Below are positions 9,042 to 17,431 of a stretch of 64,000 bases of DNA, piece by piece (within the stretch, counting starts at the first letter, position 1; each line of letters begins with the position of its first letter). The notes under the pieces are model-generated. The model was not told the origin of the DNA. It saw nothing but the letters and a program-made list of their open reading frames with translations, and did not search any database. Made by a program: the position numbers and the translations under genes. Location: contig NZ_LT670819.1 of the NCBI RefSeq assembly GCF_900129855.1, positions 7,626,001 to 7,690,000 on the forward strand, in the 5' to 3' direction. The DNA comes from Streptomyces sp. 3214.6. GTDB lineage: Bacteria > Actinomycetota > Actinomycetes > Streptomycetales > Streptomycetaceae.

Positions 9042-9773
9042 TCACAGCTTGCCGCCCCGGCCGTTCTCGCGTCGCGCGGGAGCGATGAGCGTCGACAGGT
9101 AGGGCAGCGGCTCGCCGTCCAGCTCGGCGGCGGGCCGGATGGACTCCTCCGCCAGCCCGAGCGCCGACCCCCACACGGCGTCCCCGATCCGCCCGGTCTC
9201 CCTGAGCGCCTCGGCGACCTCGGCGGCCTGCCGCCCGAACTTGTATGCGACGACCGTCCCGGGCCCGGCGAGCGCGTCCTTCAGCACGGCGGAACCGGCG
9301 GTCACCGGCACCAGGGTCAGGGGTTCGGTGCCCTCGGTCAGCACCGCCCCCGACCGGGCGGCGAGATCCTGCATCGCGGTGATGCCCGGCACGGTCTCGA
9401 CCCGGGTCCCCGGCACCAGCTCCGCGACGGTCTGCGCGAGGTAGGTGAAGGTGGAGTACACGTTGGGATCGCCGATGGTCGCGAAGGCGACCCCGCCGTG
9501 CTCCCGCAGCAGCGCGGCGACCCGCTCCCCGGCGGCATCCCAGGCGGCCTCCCGCCGCGCCCGGTCGGTCCGCTCGTTCAACGCGAACACGACCCGTACC
9601 ACCTTGTCCTCGGGCACGTAGTGCAGCACGGTGGCTTCGGCCCGCCCCCGCTCACCGCTGTCCATCACGGGCACGACGACGACGTCGGCGGCCCGGAGCG
9701 CGTTGACGCCCTTGACGGTCACCAGCTCCGGATCCCCGGGCCCCACCCCGACTCCGACCAGCTTGCTGCTCAT
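9042..9773 (-). CDS. cobI: Precorrin-2 C20-methyltransferase
   Basis: A 243-residue uroporphyrin-type methylase with VGVGVGPGDPELVTVKG at the N-terminus, FATIGDPNVYSTFTYLA, VPGITAMQDLAARSG and VAYKFGR. It adds the C20 methyl to precorrin-2, the branch point into corrin synthesis. It is the last gene of the cobD operon (ATGA overlap with cobB) and ends 23 bp from the convergent ZIP gene. Its distance from cobM-cobJ shows that the methylases are split between two transcripts. ATG 9773 directly precedes the SAM loop as usual for the family. Confidence 0.94.
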   Translation of the reverse strand: MSSKLVGVGVGPGDPELVTVKGVNALRAADVVVVPVMDSGERGRAEATVLHYVPEDKVVRVVFALNERTDRARREAAWDAAGERVAALLREHGGVAFATIGDPNVYSTFTYLAQTVAELVPGTRVETVPGITAMQDLAARSGAVLTEGTEPLTLVPVTAGSAVLKDALAGPGTVVAYKFGRQAAEVAEALRETGRIGDAVWGSALGLAEESIRPAAELDGEPLPYLSTLIAPARRENGRGGKL

Positions 9774-11143
9774 GACGTCCGGCACCTCTCCACGAACCGA
9801 CGGGCCACACCGGGCTCGGACGCCCAGTGCGTGTGCAGATAACTCGCGTGCACACCTTGTTGTACGAAGCCTTCGACGCGCCGCTCGGGGGTCCGCACAC
9901 CCCACGCGGGGACCGCCCCCGACCCCGGCTCCACGACCGTGCGATGGAACTCGTGCCCCCGCATCCGCGTCCCGGCCGGCGCCAGCACACTGTCGCTCAC
10001 CGCGACGGCGTCCCGGTAGCCGAGGGTGAGCCGGTCGGACATCCGGGCGGTGGCGTCGAGCACGCCGCACATGGGCTGCCCGTCCAGCTCCCGGCACAGG
10101 TACAGCAGCCCGGCGCACTCGGCGGCGACCGGCGCACCTCGCTCCGCGAGGGCGGCGACCTCCTTGCGCAGCCGCTCGTTGGCGGACAGCTCGGCGGCGT
10201 ACACCTCGGGGAAACCGCCCCCGATGACCAGCCCGGCGGTCCCCTCCGGGAGGGACTCGTCCCGCAACGGGTCGAAGGCGACCACGTCGGCCCCGGCGGC
10301 GGCGAGCAGTTCGGTGTGCTCGGCATAGGAGAAGGTGAAAGCGGACCCACCGGCAACGGCGATCACGGGCGTCGGCTTCTTGCCCCGAGTCGGGTGGTCG
10401 TGGGTGGGCGAGACGGGGGTCCAGGGGGCGGAGCCCCCCGGGACGGCACCGGCGGTACGGGCCAGCGCTTCCAGAGCGGCGAGGTCACATCCGTCGGAGA
10501 CCTGCGCCGCCATCGCCCTGACGGAGTCGACCGCGGCGGCCTGCCGTTCGGCGACAGGAACCAGCCCGAGATGCCGGGAAGGCGTGTCCACCTGCGGCGC
10601 CCGCCGCAAGACGCCCAGCACGGGCACCCCGGCCGACTCCAACGCCTCCCGCAACAACTCCTCGTGCCGATCCGAGGCGACCTTGTTGAGGATCACGCCC
10701 CCGACCCGCACCTGCGGATCCCAGGAGGCGAACCCGTGCACCAACGCCGCCACCGACCGTGACTGCGACGAGGCGTCCACCACCAGCACCACCGGCGCCC
10801 TCAGCAACTTCGCCACCTGCGCGGTGGACGCCAGTTCGCCCTCCCCCGCGGCCCCGTCGTACAACCCCATCACGCCCTCGACGATCGCCAGATCGCACCC
10901 GCGCGCACCGTGCGCGAACAGCGGCCCGACCAACTCCGGCCCGCACAGATACGCGTCGAGGTTGCGCCCCACCCGCCCGGTGGCGAGTGAGTGGTACCCG
11001 GGATCGATGTAGTCCGGCCCGACCTTGTGCGCGGACACGGCGAGCCCCCGCGCGGCGAACGCGGCCATCAGCCCCGTGGCAACGGTGGTCTTGCCGCTGC
11101 CCGAGGAGGGCGCGGCGATGACCAACCGGGGAACAGCACTCAC
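9770..11143 (-). CDS. cobB: (Hydrogeno)cobyrinic acid a,c-diamide synthase
   Basis: A 457-residue ATP- and glutamine-dependent amidase. The N-terminal ATPase domain starts LVIAAPSSGSGKTT (P-loop), then KVGPDYIDPGYH and VEGVMGLYDG. The C-terminal class I glutaminase domain has VIGGGFPEVYA, the nucleophile Cys in AAECAGLLYLC, and VHASYLHTHW with the catalytic His. Two consecutive GTG codons are available; GTG 11143 gives the 4-bp overlap seen at most junctions of this operon. Between the domains, residues encoded by about 10380-10450 (PGGSAPWTPVSPTHDH) are low-complexity and come from a hairpin that looks like a dispersed intergenic repeat inside the gene. Confidence 0.93.
   Translation of the reverse strand: MSAVPRLVIAAPSSGSGKTTVATGLMAAFAARGLAVSAHKVGPDYIDPGYHSLATGRVGRNLDAYLCGPELVGPLFAHGARGCDLAIVEGVMGLYDGAAGEGELASTAQVAKLLRAPVVLVVDASSQSRSVAALVHGFASWDPQVRVGGVILNKVASDRHEELLREALESAGVPVLGVLRRAPQVDTPSRHLGLVPVAERQAAAVDSVRAMAAQVSDGCDLAALEALARTAGAVPGGSAPWTPVSPTHDHPTRGKKPTPVIAVAGGSAFTFSYAEHTELLAAAGADVVAFDPLRDESLPEGTAGLVIGGGFPEVYAAELSANERLRKEVAALAERGAPVAAECAGLLYLCRELDGQPMCGVLDATARMSDRLTLGYRDAVAVSDSVLAPAGTRMRGHEFHRTVVEPGSGAVPAWGVRTPERRVEGFVQQGVHASYLHTHWASEPGVARRFVERCRTS
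10395..10450. repeat. REP-like GC hairpin inside cobB
   Basis: GTCCAGGGGGC (10419-10429), a 3-nt loop GGA and GCCCCCCGGGAC (10433-10444) form an imperfect inverted repeat, preceded by GGTGGTCGTGGGTGGGCGAG. From memory, very similar sequence is common between Streptomyces genes, which suggests a dispersed element that has become an interdomain linker here. That it is repeated elsewhere in this genome was not checked. Confidence 0.55.
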
Positions 11144-11748
11144 CACTCGATGCCCTTCTGCCCCTTCTGCCCCGCGTCCATCGGGTGCTTGACCTTGGAC
11201 ATGTCGGTGACGAGATCGGCGAAGCCGACCAGCTTCTCGGGCGCGTTCCGCCCGGTGATCACGACATGCTGGGTCCCGGGCCGGTCGCGCAGCACCTCGA
11301 TCACCTCATCGGTGTCGACCCACCCCCAGTGCATGGGGTACGCGAACTCGTCGAGCACGTACAGCCGGTACGTCTCGGCGGCGAGGTCCCGCTTGACCTG
11401 CTCCCAGCCCTCGCGCGCCTTCTCCTCGTTGCTGAGGTTGTCCCCCTGAAGATCCCGCTGGACCCAGGACCATCCCTCGCCCATCTTGTGCCAGTCGACG
11501 GTCCCGCCCTCACCACTGGCGCCCAGCACCCGCAGTGCGTTCTCCTCGCCGACCTTCCACTTCGCGGACTTGACGAACTGGAACACCCCGATCGGCCACC
11601 CCTGGTTCCAGGCGCGCAGCGCGAGCCCGAACGCGGCGGTCGACTTCCCCTTCCCGATCCCCGTGTGCACGACGACCAGCGGCCGGTTCCGTCGCTGACG
11701 AGTCGTCAGACCGTCGTCCGGCACCACACTCGGCTGTCCCTGCGGCAT
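11140..11748 (-). CDS. cobO: Cob(I)yrinic acid a,c-diamide adenosyltransferase (CobO/BtuR/CobA type)
   Basis: A 202-residue P-loop enzyme (VVHTGIGKGKSTAAFGLA near residue 26) that transfers the 5'-deoxyadenosyl group from ATP to Co(I). The family blocks VFQFVKSAKWKVGEE, VLDEFAYPMHWGWVD and HVVITGRNAPEKLV are present. ATG 11748 shares one base with the chlID stop (TAATG), and the gene overlaps cobB by 4 bp at its end. The C-terminal KGQKGIEW ends exactly at this overlap. The position directly before the a,c-diamide synthase gene fits the pathway. Confidence 0.95.
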   Translation of the reverse strand: MPQGQPSVVPDDGLTTRQRRNRPLVVVHTGIGKGKSTAAFGLALRAWNQGWPIGVFQFVKSAKWKVGEENALRVLGASGEGGTVDWHKMGEGWSWVQRDLQGDNLSNEEKAREGWEQVKRDLAAETYRLYVLDEFAYPMHWGWVDTDEVIEVLRDRPGTQHVVITGRNAPEKLVGFADLVTDMSKVKHPMDAGQKGQKGIEW

Positions 11749-13763
11749 TACGCGGCCCTCCTGGAAGTCCCCTGCACGTTCCTCACCAGCCCTGCGATGG
11801 AGTCCGCCCGCAACGCGTCCAGCGTCACTGCGGTACCTGCCAGCTCACCCGCGAGCTGCCCCGCGAGCCCCAGCCGCACCGGCCCGGACTCGCAGTCCAC
11901 GACCACCGACGCGACCTGCTCGGCGGCGAACAGCCGGGCCGCCCGCCCCGCGAGCGCGACAGGCTCCGGCCCACCGGTGGCCCGTCCGTCCGTCACCACG
12001 ACGACCAGGGCGCGCCGCGCCGGATCCCGCAGCCGCTCCACCCGCAGCACGTCGTGCGCCTTGAGCAGCCCGGCGGCGAGCGGTGTCCGCCCACCCGTGG
12101 GCAGCGACTCCAGCCGGACCGCCGCCGCGTCCACCGAGGACGTCGGCGGCAACGCCACCTCGGCCGCCGCCCCCCGGAACGTCACGAGCCCCACCTTGTC
12201 CCGCCGCTGGTAGGCGTCCAGCAGCAGCGACAGCACGGCGCCCTTCACCGCGCTCATCCGCTGCCGGGCGGCCATGGACCCCGAGGCGTCGACCACGAAC
12301 AGCACGAGGTTGCCCTCACGCCCCTCCCGGGTCGCCTGCCGCAGATCGTCACGCCGCACCACGAGCCCCCGCCCGGAGCGCCCCCGCGCCCGCTGGTGCG
12401 GCGCGGCGGCCTGCACGGTAGCCGCCAGGTGCAGCTTGGTCAGGGCGCCTCGAGGCCGTCGCGCACCCGTGGTTCGTCCCTGCTCGGTCCGCGCCCGCGA
12501 ACGCCGCCCGGCTGCGCCCTCACCGATCCCGGGCACGCTCAGCACCTTCGTCCGGAACGGCTCGGAGGAGCGTACGGCGGACTGCTCCGAGGCCCCCGAC
12601 GCCCGCGGCTCGCCGTCCTCCCCGGCCTCGGGCCGCGCACCGGAGCCGCCGTCGGCCTGCGGCCCGTCGGACGGCGGCTGCCCGCCACCCCCGCCGGGCC
12701 CGTCCGGATCAGGATCCTCGTCGCCCTCGCTCTCGCCCTCGCCCTCGCTCTCGCCGGAGAACTCCTCCAGCGTCTCGTCGAGCTTGTCCTCGTCGAGTCC
12801 GGGCGCGTCAAAGGGATTACGGCGCCGGCGGTGCGGCAGCGCGAGCAGCGCCGCCTGGCGTACGTCCTCCGCGAGCACGTCCGTCCGCCCGGCCCAGGCG
12901 GCCAGCGCCGTGGCGGTGCGCGCCATGACGATGTCGGCCCGCATGCCGTCCACCTCGAAGGCGGCGCAGGTGGCCGCGATCTGCCGCAGCGCCCCGTCGC
13001 CCAGCCGCACCGACGGCAACAGCGCACGCGCCGCCGCGATCCGGCCGCGTACGGCGGCCTCCTCGTCCGCCCACCGCGCGGCGAACCCCTGCGGATCGTC
13101 GTCGTAGGCGAGCCGCCGCCGTACGACCTCCACCCGCTGGTCGGGCTCGCGCGAGGCGGCCACCTCCACGGTCAGCCCGAACCGGTCGAGCAACTGCGGC
13201 CGCAGTTCGCCCTCTTCGGGGTTCATCGTCCCGACGAGCAGGAACTTCGAGGCGTGCCGCACGGAGACGCCCTCGCGCTCGACGTACGAGGCGCCCATCG
13301 CCGCCGCGTCCAGCAGCAGGTCGACGAGGTGGTCGTGGAGGAGGTTGACCTCGTCGACGTAGAGGATGCCGCGGTGCGCGTCGGCGAGGAGCCCCGGCTC
13401 GAAGGCCTTGACGCCCTCGGCGAGCGCCCGCTCGATGTCCAGCGCGCCGACGAGCCGGTCCTCGGAGGCGCCCACCGGCAGCTCGACCATCCGCGCGGGC
13501 CGGGTCGCGAACGCCCCCGGCTCGTGCGGACCGTCCGGGCAGGCCGGGTCGGGGGAGCCGGGGTCGCAGGAGAACCGGCAGCCGGAGACGACGTCCAGCT
13601 CGGGCAGCAGCGCCGAAAGCGCCCGCACCGCCGTCGACTTGGCGGTGCCCTTCTCACCCCGGACCAGCACACCGCCCACCGCCGGCGACACGGCGTTCAG
13701 CAGCAGCGCGAGCCGCAGGTCGTCCTGGCCGACGACGGCCGTGAACGGGAAAGGAGTACTCAC
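11748..13763 (-). CDS. ChlI-ChlD-like chelatase subunit fusion (AAA+ plus VWA), partner of CobN
   Basis: A 671-residue protein. Residues 1 to about 330 are an AAA+ motor of the magnesium/cobalt chelatase type: Walker A VRGEKGTAKST near 36, Walker B GILYVDEVNLL, sensor VGTMNPEEGELRPQLLDRFGL. An acidic Glu/Asp-rich and Pro/Gly-rich linker follows (about 345-400), then a VWA domain with an intact MIDAS site FVVDASGSMAARQRM and TDGRATGG. This is the chlI and chlD fusion found next to cobN in genomes lacking cobS/cobT. It would drive ATP-dependent cobalt insertion into hydrogenobyrinic acid a,c-diamide with CobN. GTG 13763 forms a GTGA overlap with cobN. Confidence 0.9.
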   Translation of the reverse strand: MSTPFPFTAVVGQDDLRLALLLNAVSPAVGGVLVRGEKGTAKSTAVRALSALLPELDVVSGCRFSCDPGSPDPACPDGPHEPGAFATRPARMVELPVGASEDRLVGALDIERALAEGVKAFEPGLLADAHRGILYVDEVNLLHDHLVDLLLDAAAMGASYVEREGVSVRHASKFLLVGTMNPEEGELRPQLLDRFGLTVEVAASREPDQRVEVVRRRLAYDDDPQGFAARWADEEAAVRGRIAAARALLPSVRLGDGALRQIAATCAAFEVDGMRADIVMARTATALAAWAGRTDVLAEDVRQAALLALPHRRRRNPFDAPGLDEDKLDETLEEFSGESEGEGESEGDEDPDPDGPGGGGGQPPSDGPQADGGSGARPEAGEDGEPRASGASEQSAVRSSEPFRTKVLSVPGIGEGAAGRRSRARTEQGRTTGARRPRGALTKLHLAATVQAAAPHQRARGRSGRGLVVRRDDLRQATREGREGNLVLFVVDASGSMAARQRMSAVKGAVLSLLLDAYQRRDKVGLVTFRGAAAEVALPPTSSVDAAAVRLESLPTGGRTPLAAGLLKAHDVLRVERLRDPARRALVVVVTDGRATGGPEPVALAGRAARLFAAEQVASVVVDCESGPVRLGLAGQLAGELAGTAVTLDALRADSIAGLVRNVQGTSRRAA

Positions 13764-16700
13764 TTCTCGTCGCCCTCCAAGTCGCCTTCGAGCTCCAGAT
13801 AGGTGGCGCGCAGCCGCTCGATCGTGTCGGCGTCCGGCTCGGCCCACAGCCCGCGGTCGGCGGCCTCCAGGAGCCGCTCGGTGATCCCGCGCAGCGCCCA
13901 GGGGTTGGACTTCTTCATGAAGTCCCGGTTCTCCGCGTCGAAGACGTACTCCGCGCTGAGCTTCTCGTACATCCAGTCGTCGACGACGCCCGCCGTGGCG
14001 TCGTAGCCGAAGAGGTAGTCGACCGTCGCCGCCATCTCGAAGGCGCCCTTGTAGCCGTGCCGCCGCATGGCCGCCATCCAGCGCGGGTTGACCACCCGGG
14101 CGCGGAACACCCGGTGCGTCTCCTCGCCCAGCGTGCGCGTCCTCACCTGGTCCGGGACGGCCGAATCGCCCACGTACGCCTCGGGGTTGGCGCCGGTCAG
14201 GTGCCGCACCATGGCGACCATGCCGCCGTGGTACTGGAAGTAGTCGTCGGCGTCGACGAGGTCGTGCTCGCGGGTGTCGACGTTCTTCGCGGCGACGGCG
14301 ATCCGCTTGAACGCCGTCTCCATGTCGCCGCGCGCCGCCCGCCCGTCGAGTCCGCGCCCGTAGGCGTAGCCGCCCCAGACGGCGTACACCTCGGCGAGGT
14401 CCGCGTCGGAGCGCCAGTTGCGGGCGTCGATCAGCGGCAGCAGCCCCGCCCCGTACGCCCCCGGCTTGGAGCCGAAGACCCGGGCGCTCGCCCGCCGTCG
14501 GTCGCCGTGCTCGGCGGCGTCCTCGTCGACGTGGGCGCGCACGAAGTTGGACTCGGCGGGCTCCGCCAGCTCCGCCACCGCCCGCACCGCGTCGTCGATC
14601 AGCCCGATCACGTGCGGGAACGCGTCCCGGAAGAACCCGGAGATGCGGACGGTCACGTCGATGCGCGGCCGGCCCAGTTCCTCCAGCGGGACCACCTCGA
14701 ACCCGGTCACGCGGCGCGAGGCGTCGTCCCACACCGGACGGCAGCCCAGCAGCGCCAGGATCTCGGCGATGTCGTCGCCCTGGGTGCGCATCGCGGACGT
14801 GCCCCAGACCGTCAGGCCGACGGACTTCGGGTATTCACCGGTGTCCTGGAGGTAGCGCTGCACGAGCGAGTCCGCGAGGGCCTGCCCGACCTCCCAACTC
14901 AGCCGGGACGGAATGGCCTTGGGGTCGACCGAGTAGAAGTTGCGGCCGGTCGGCAGGACGTTGACCAGTCCGCGCGTCGGCGAACCGGACGGACCGGCGG
15001 GGACGTAACCGCCGTCGAGCGCCTTGAGGATGTGGTCGATCTCGTCGGTGGTCTTCTCCAGCCGGGGCACGACCTCGGTGCACGCGAACTCCAACACCGC
15101 GACGGCGTCCGGGAGTTCGGTGCCCAGCACCGCACGCACCAGGGCACGGCTCTCGGCGACCGCCCATCCGCGCTCCTCCATGCCCTCCGCGACCCGCCGG
15201 CACAGCTGCTCCAGCAGGTCGATGGCGTCGGCGGCCGAACGCGACGGACCCTCGACCAGGTCCGTCAGCTCGACCGGCGCCTTCACGGGTGCGCCCGGCT
15301 CGGCCAGCAAGTCCTTCTCGCTGAGCCCGAAATGGGCCGCGAACGACGCCCTCAGGCCGGGCAGCGCGTTGGCCTGTCCGCCCCACACCTGCGAGGCGCG
15401 CAGCACGGCGAGCACGAGGTTCACACGCGCCTCGCCGACCGGCCCGCCGCCGAGGATGTGCAGACCGTCGCGGATCTGCACATCCTTGATCTCGCACAGA
15501 TAGCCGTCGATGTGCATGACGAACTCGTCGAACGCGTCGTCGTCCGGCTGGTCGTCGACGTGCAGGTCGTGGTGCAGCTCGGCCGCCTTCACCAGCGTCC
15601 AGATCTGCGCGCGCACCGCCGGCGCCTTCGTCGGGTCCAGGTCGGAGACGAGCGCGTACTCGTCGAGGAGCTGCTCCAGCTTGGCCAGGTCGCCGTAGGT
15701 GTCGGCGCGGGCCATCGGCGGGACGAGATGGTCGACGACGGTGGCGTGCCCGCGCCGCTTGGCCTGCGTGCCCTCGCCGGGGTCGTTGACGATGAAGGGG
15801 TAGATCAGCGGCAGTTCGCCGAGGACGGCGTCCGGCGCACAGCCTCCGCTCAGCCCGAGCCCCTTGCCCGGCAGCCACTCCATCGTGCCGTGCTTGCCCA
15901 TGTGCACGACTGCGTCGGCGCCGAAGCCTCCCTCCGATGCCGCGGCCTCCAGCCACCTGTACGCGGCCATGTAGTGGTGGGAGGGCGGCATGTCGGGGTC
16001 GTGGTAGATCGCGATCGGGTTCTCGCCGAAGCCGCGCGGCGGCTGGATCATCACGACGACGTTCCCGAACTGCAGGGAGGCGAGCACGACGTCGTCGCCG
16101 TCGACGTACAGCGAGCCCGGCGGCTCGCCCCACGCCTCAACCATGGCGTCCCGAAGCTTCGGGTCGAGCTTGTCGAACCAGGCCCGGTAGTCGGCCAGCG
16201 GTACCCGGGCGGGTGCGGCGGCCAGCTGCTCCTCGGTGAGCCATTCGACGTCGTGGCCGCCGGCGTTGATGAGCCGGTGGATCAACTCGTCGCCGTTGTC
16301 GGGGTGTTCGGTGACGCCGTACCCGGCGTCCCGCAGCGCGTCCAGCACCTTCACCGCCGAGGCGGGGGTGTCCAGGCCGACCGCGTTGCCGACCCGGGAG
16401 TGCTTCGTCGGGTAGGCGGTGAAGACGAGCGCGAGCTTTTTGTCGGCGTTCGCCTTGTGCTTCAACCGGGCGTGCCGGACGGCGATTCCGGCGACGCGTG
16501 CGGCCCGCTCGGGGTCGGCGACGTACACCGGGACGTCGTCGGGGCCCTGCTCCTTGAAGGAGAAGGGGACGGTGATGATCCGCCCGTCGAACTCCGGGAT
16601 GGCGACCTGCATCGCCGCGTCCATGGGGGACAGGGCGGCGTCGGACGCGTCCCACGTGCTCTTCGACGACGTCAGGCAAAGCCCTTGCAGGACCGGCACG

Positions 16701-17431
16701 TCGAGGTCGGCGAGCGCCCCGATGTCCCAGGCCTCCTCGTCCCCGCCCGCCGAGGCCTGCGAGGCGTGCGTGCCGCCGGCGGCGAGGACGGTGGCGACAA
16801 GCGTGTCGGTCCGCCCCAGGATCTCGTACAGCCCGGCGTCCGCCCCGCGCAGCGAACCGCAGTACACGGCAAGGGCGTTGGCGCCGCGGGCCTCGATCGC
16901 GTCGCACAGGGTGTCCACGAACGCGGTGTTGCCGCTCAGCTCGTGGGCCCGGTAGAAGAGCACGCCGACGGTCGGCCGCCCCTCGACGAACGCCCGCTCG
17001 CCGTGGACGCCGTACTCGGGCATCTTCCGCGGCTCGAGGAACCCCTCGCCGGTCAACAGCACGGTGTCGGAGAGGAACCGGGCGAGTTCGGTGAGGTTGG
17101 CGGGCCCGCCCTCGACGAGGTACTTGAGGGCCTCGGCCACCACACCGGCCGGCACCGACGACTCGGCCATCAGCTCGGCGTCCGGCACGGTCTCGCCGCC
17201 CAGCAGCACGGTCGGCACACCGGACGCCTTCAGCGCGGCGAGCCCGTCCTCCCAGGCCCGCTTCCCGCCGAGCAGCCGGACGACGGCGAGGTCGGCGCCG
17301 TCCAGCAGAGCGGGCAGCTCCCGCGCCACGTCCACGCGGGTCGGGTTGCCGATCCGGTAGTCGGCGCCGGAAGCGGCCCGGGCCGCCAGCAGATCGGTGT
17401 CGGCGGTCGACAACAACAACACTGTGCTCAT
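13760..17431 (-). CDS. cobN: Cobaltochelatase large subunit CobN
   Basis: A 1223-residue protein of the CobN/BchH/ChlH family, the porphyrin-binding catalytic subunit of the ATP-dependent chelatase. Recognisable blocks are VLLLSTADTDLLAARAA at the start, VGVLFYRAHELSGNTAFVD, ALVFTAYPTKHSRVGNAVGLDTP, VHMGKHGTMEWLPGKGLGLS, VDDQPDDDAFDEFVMHIDGYLCEIKDVQIRDGLH (central), and DYFQYHGGMVAMVRHLTGANPEAYVGDS near the C-terminus. The length is normal for the actinobacterial form, with no break. ATGA overlaps with cobQ upstream and GTGA with chlID downstream suggest translational coupling of motor and catalytic subunits. Confidence 0.96.
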   Translation of the reverse strand: MSTVLLLSTADTDLLAARAASGADYRIGNPTRVDVARELPALLDGADLAVVRLLGGKRAWEDGLAALKASGVPTVLLGGETVPDAELMAESSVPAGVVAEALKYLVEGGPANLTELARFLSDTVLLTGEGFLEPRKMPEYGVHGERAFVEGRPTVGVLFYRAHELSGNTAFVDTLCDAIEARGANALAVYCGSLRGADAGLYEILGRTDTLVATVLAAGGTHASQASAGGDEEAWDIGALADLDVPVLQGLCLTSSKSTWDASDAALSPMDAAMQVAIPEFDGRIITVPFSFKEQGPDDVPVYVADPERAARVAGIAVRHARLKHKANADKKLALVFTAYPTKHSRVGNAVGLDTPASAVKVLDALRDAGYGVTEHPDNGDELIHRLINAGGHDVEWLTEEQLAAAPARVPLADYRAWFDKLDPKLRDAMVEAWGEPPGSLYVDGDDVVLASLQFGNVVVMIQPPRGFGENPIAIYHDPDMPPSHHYMAAYRWLEAAASEGGFGADAVVHMGKHGTMEWLPGKGLGLSGGCAPDAVLGELPLIYPFIVNDPGEGTQAKRRGHATVVDHLVPPMARADTYGDLAKLEQLLDEYALVSDLDPTKAPAVRAQIWTLVKAAELHHDLHVDDQPDDDAFDEFVMHIDGYLCEIKDVQIRDGLHILGGGPVGEARVNLVLAVLRASQVWGGQANALPGLRASFAAHFGLSEKDLLAEPGAPVKAPVELTDLVEGPSRSAADAIDLLEQLCRRVAEGMEERGWAVAESRALVRAVLGTELPDAVAVLEFACTEVVPRLEKTTDEIDHILKALDGGYVPAGPSGSPTRGLVNVLPTGRNFYSVDPKAIPSRLSWEVGQALADSLVQRYLQDTGEYPKSVGLTVWGTSAMRTQGDDIAEILALLGCRPVWDDASRRVTGFEVVPLEELGRPRIDVTVRISGFFRDAFPHVIGLIDDAVRAVAELAEPAESNFVRAHVDEDAAEHGDRRRASARVFGSKPGAYGAGLLPLIDARNWRSDADLAEVYAVWGGYAYGRGLDGRAARGDMETAFKRIAVAAKNVDTREHDLVDADDYFQYHGGMVAMVRHLTGANPEAYVGDSAVPDQVRTRTLGEETHRVFRARVVNPRWMAAMRRHGYKGAFEMAATVDYLFGYDATAGVVDDWMYEKLSAEYVFDAENRDFMKKSNPWALRGITERLLEAADRGLWAEPDADTIERLRATYLELEGDLEGDEK

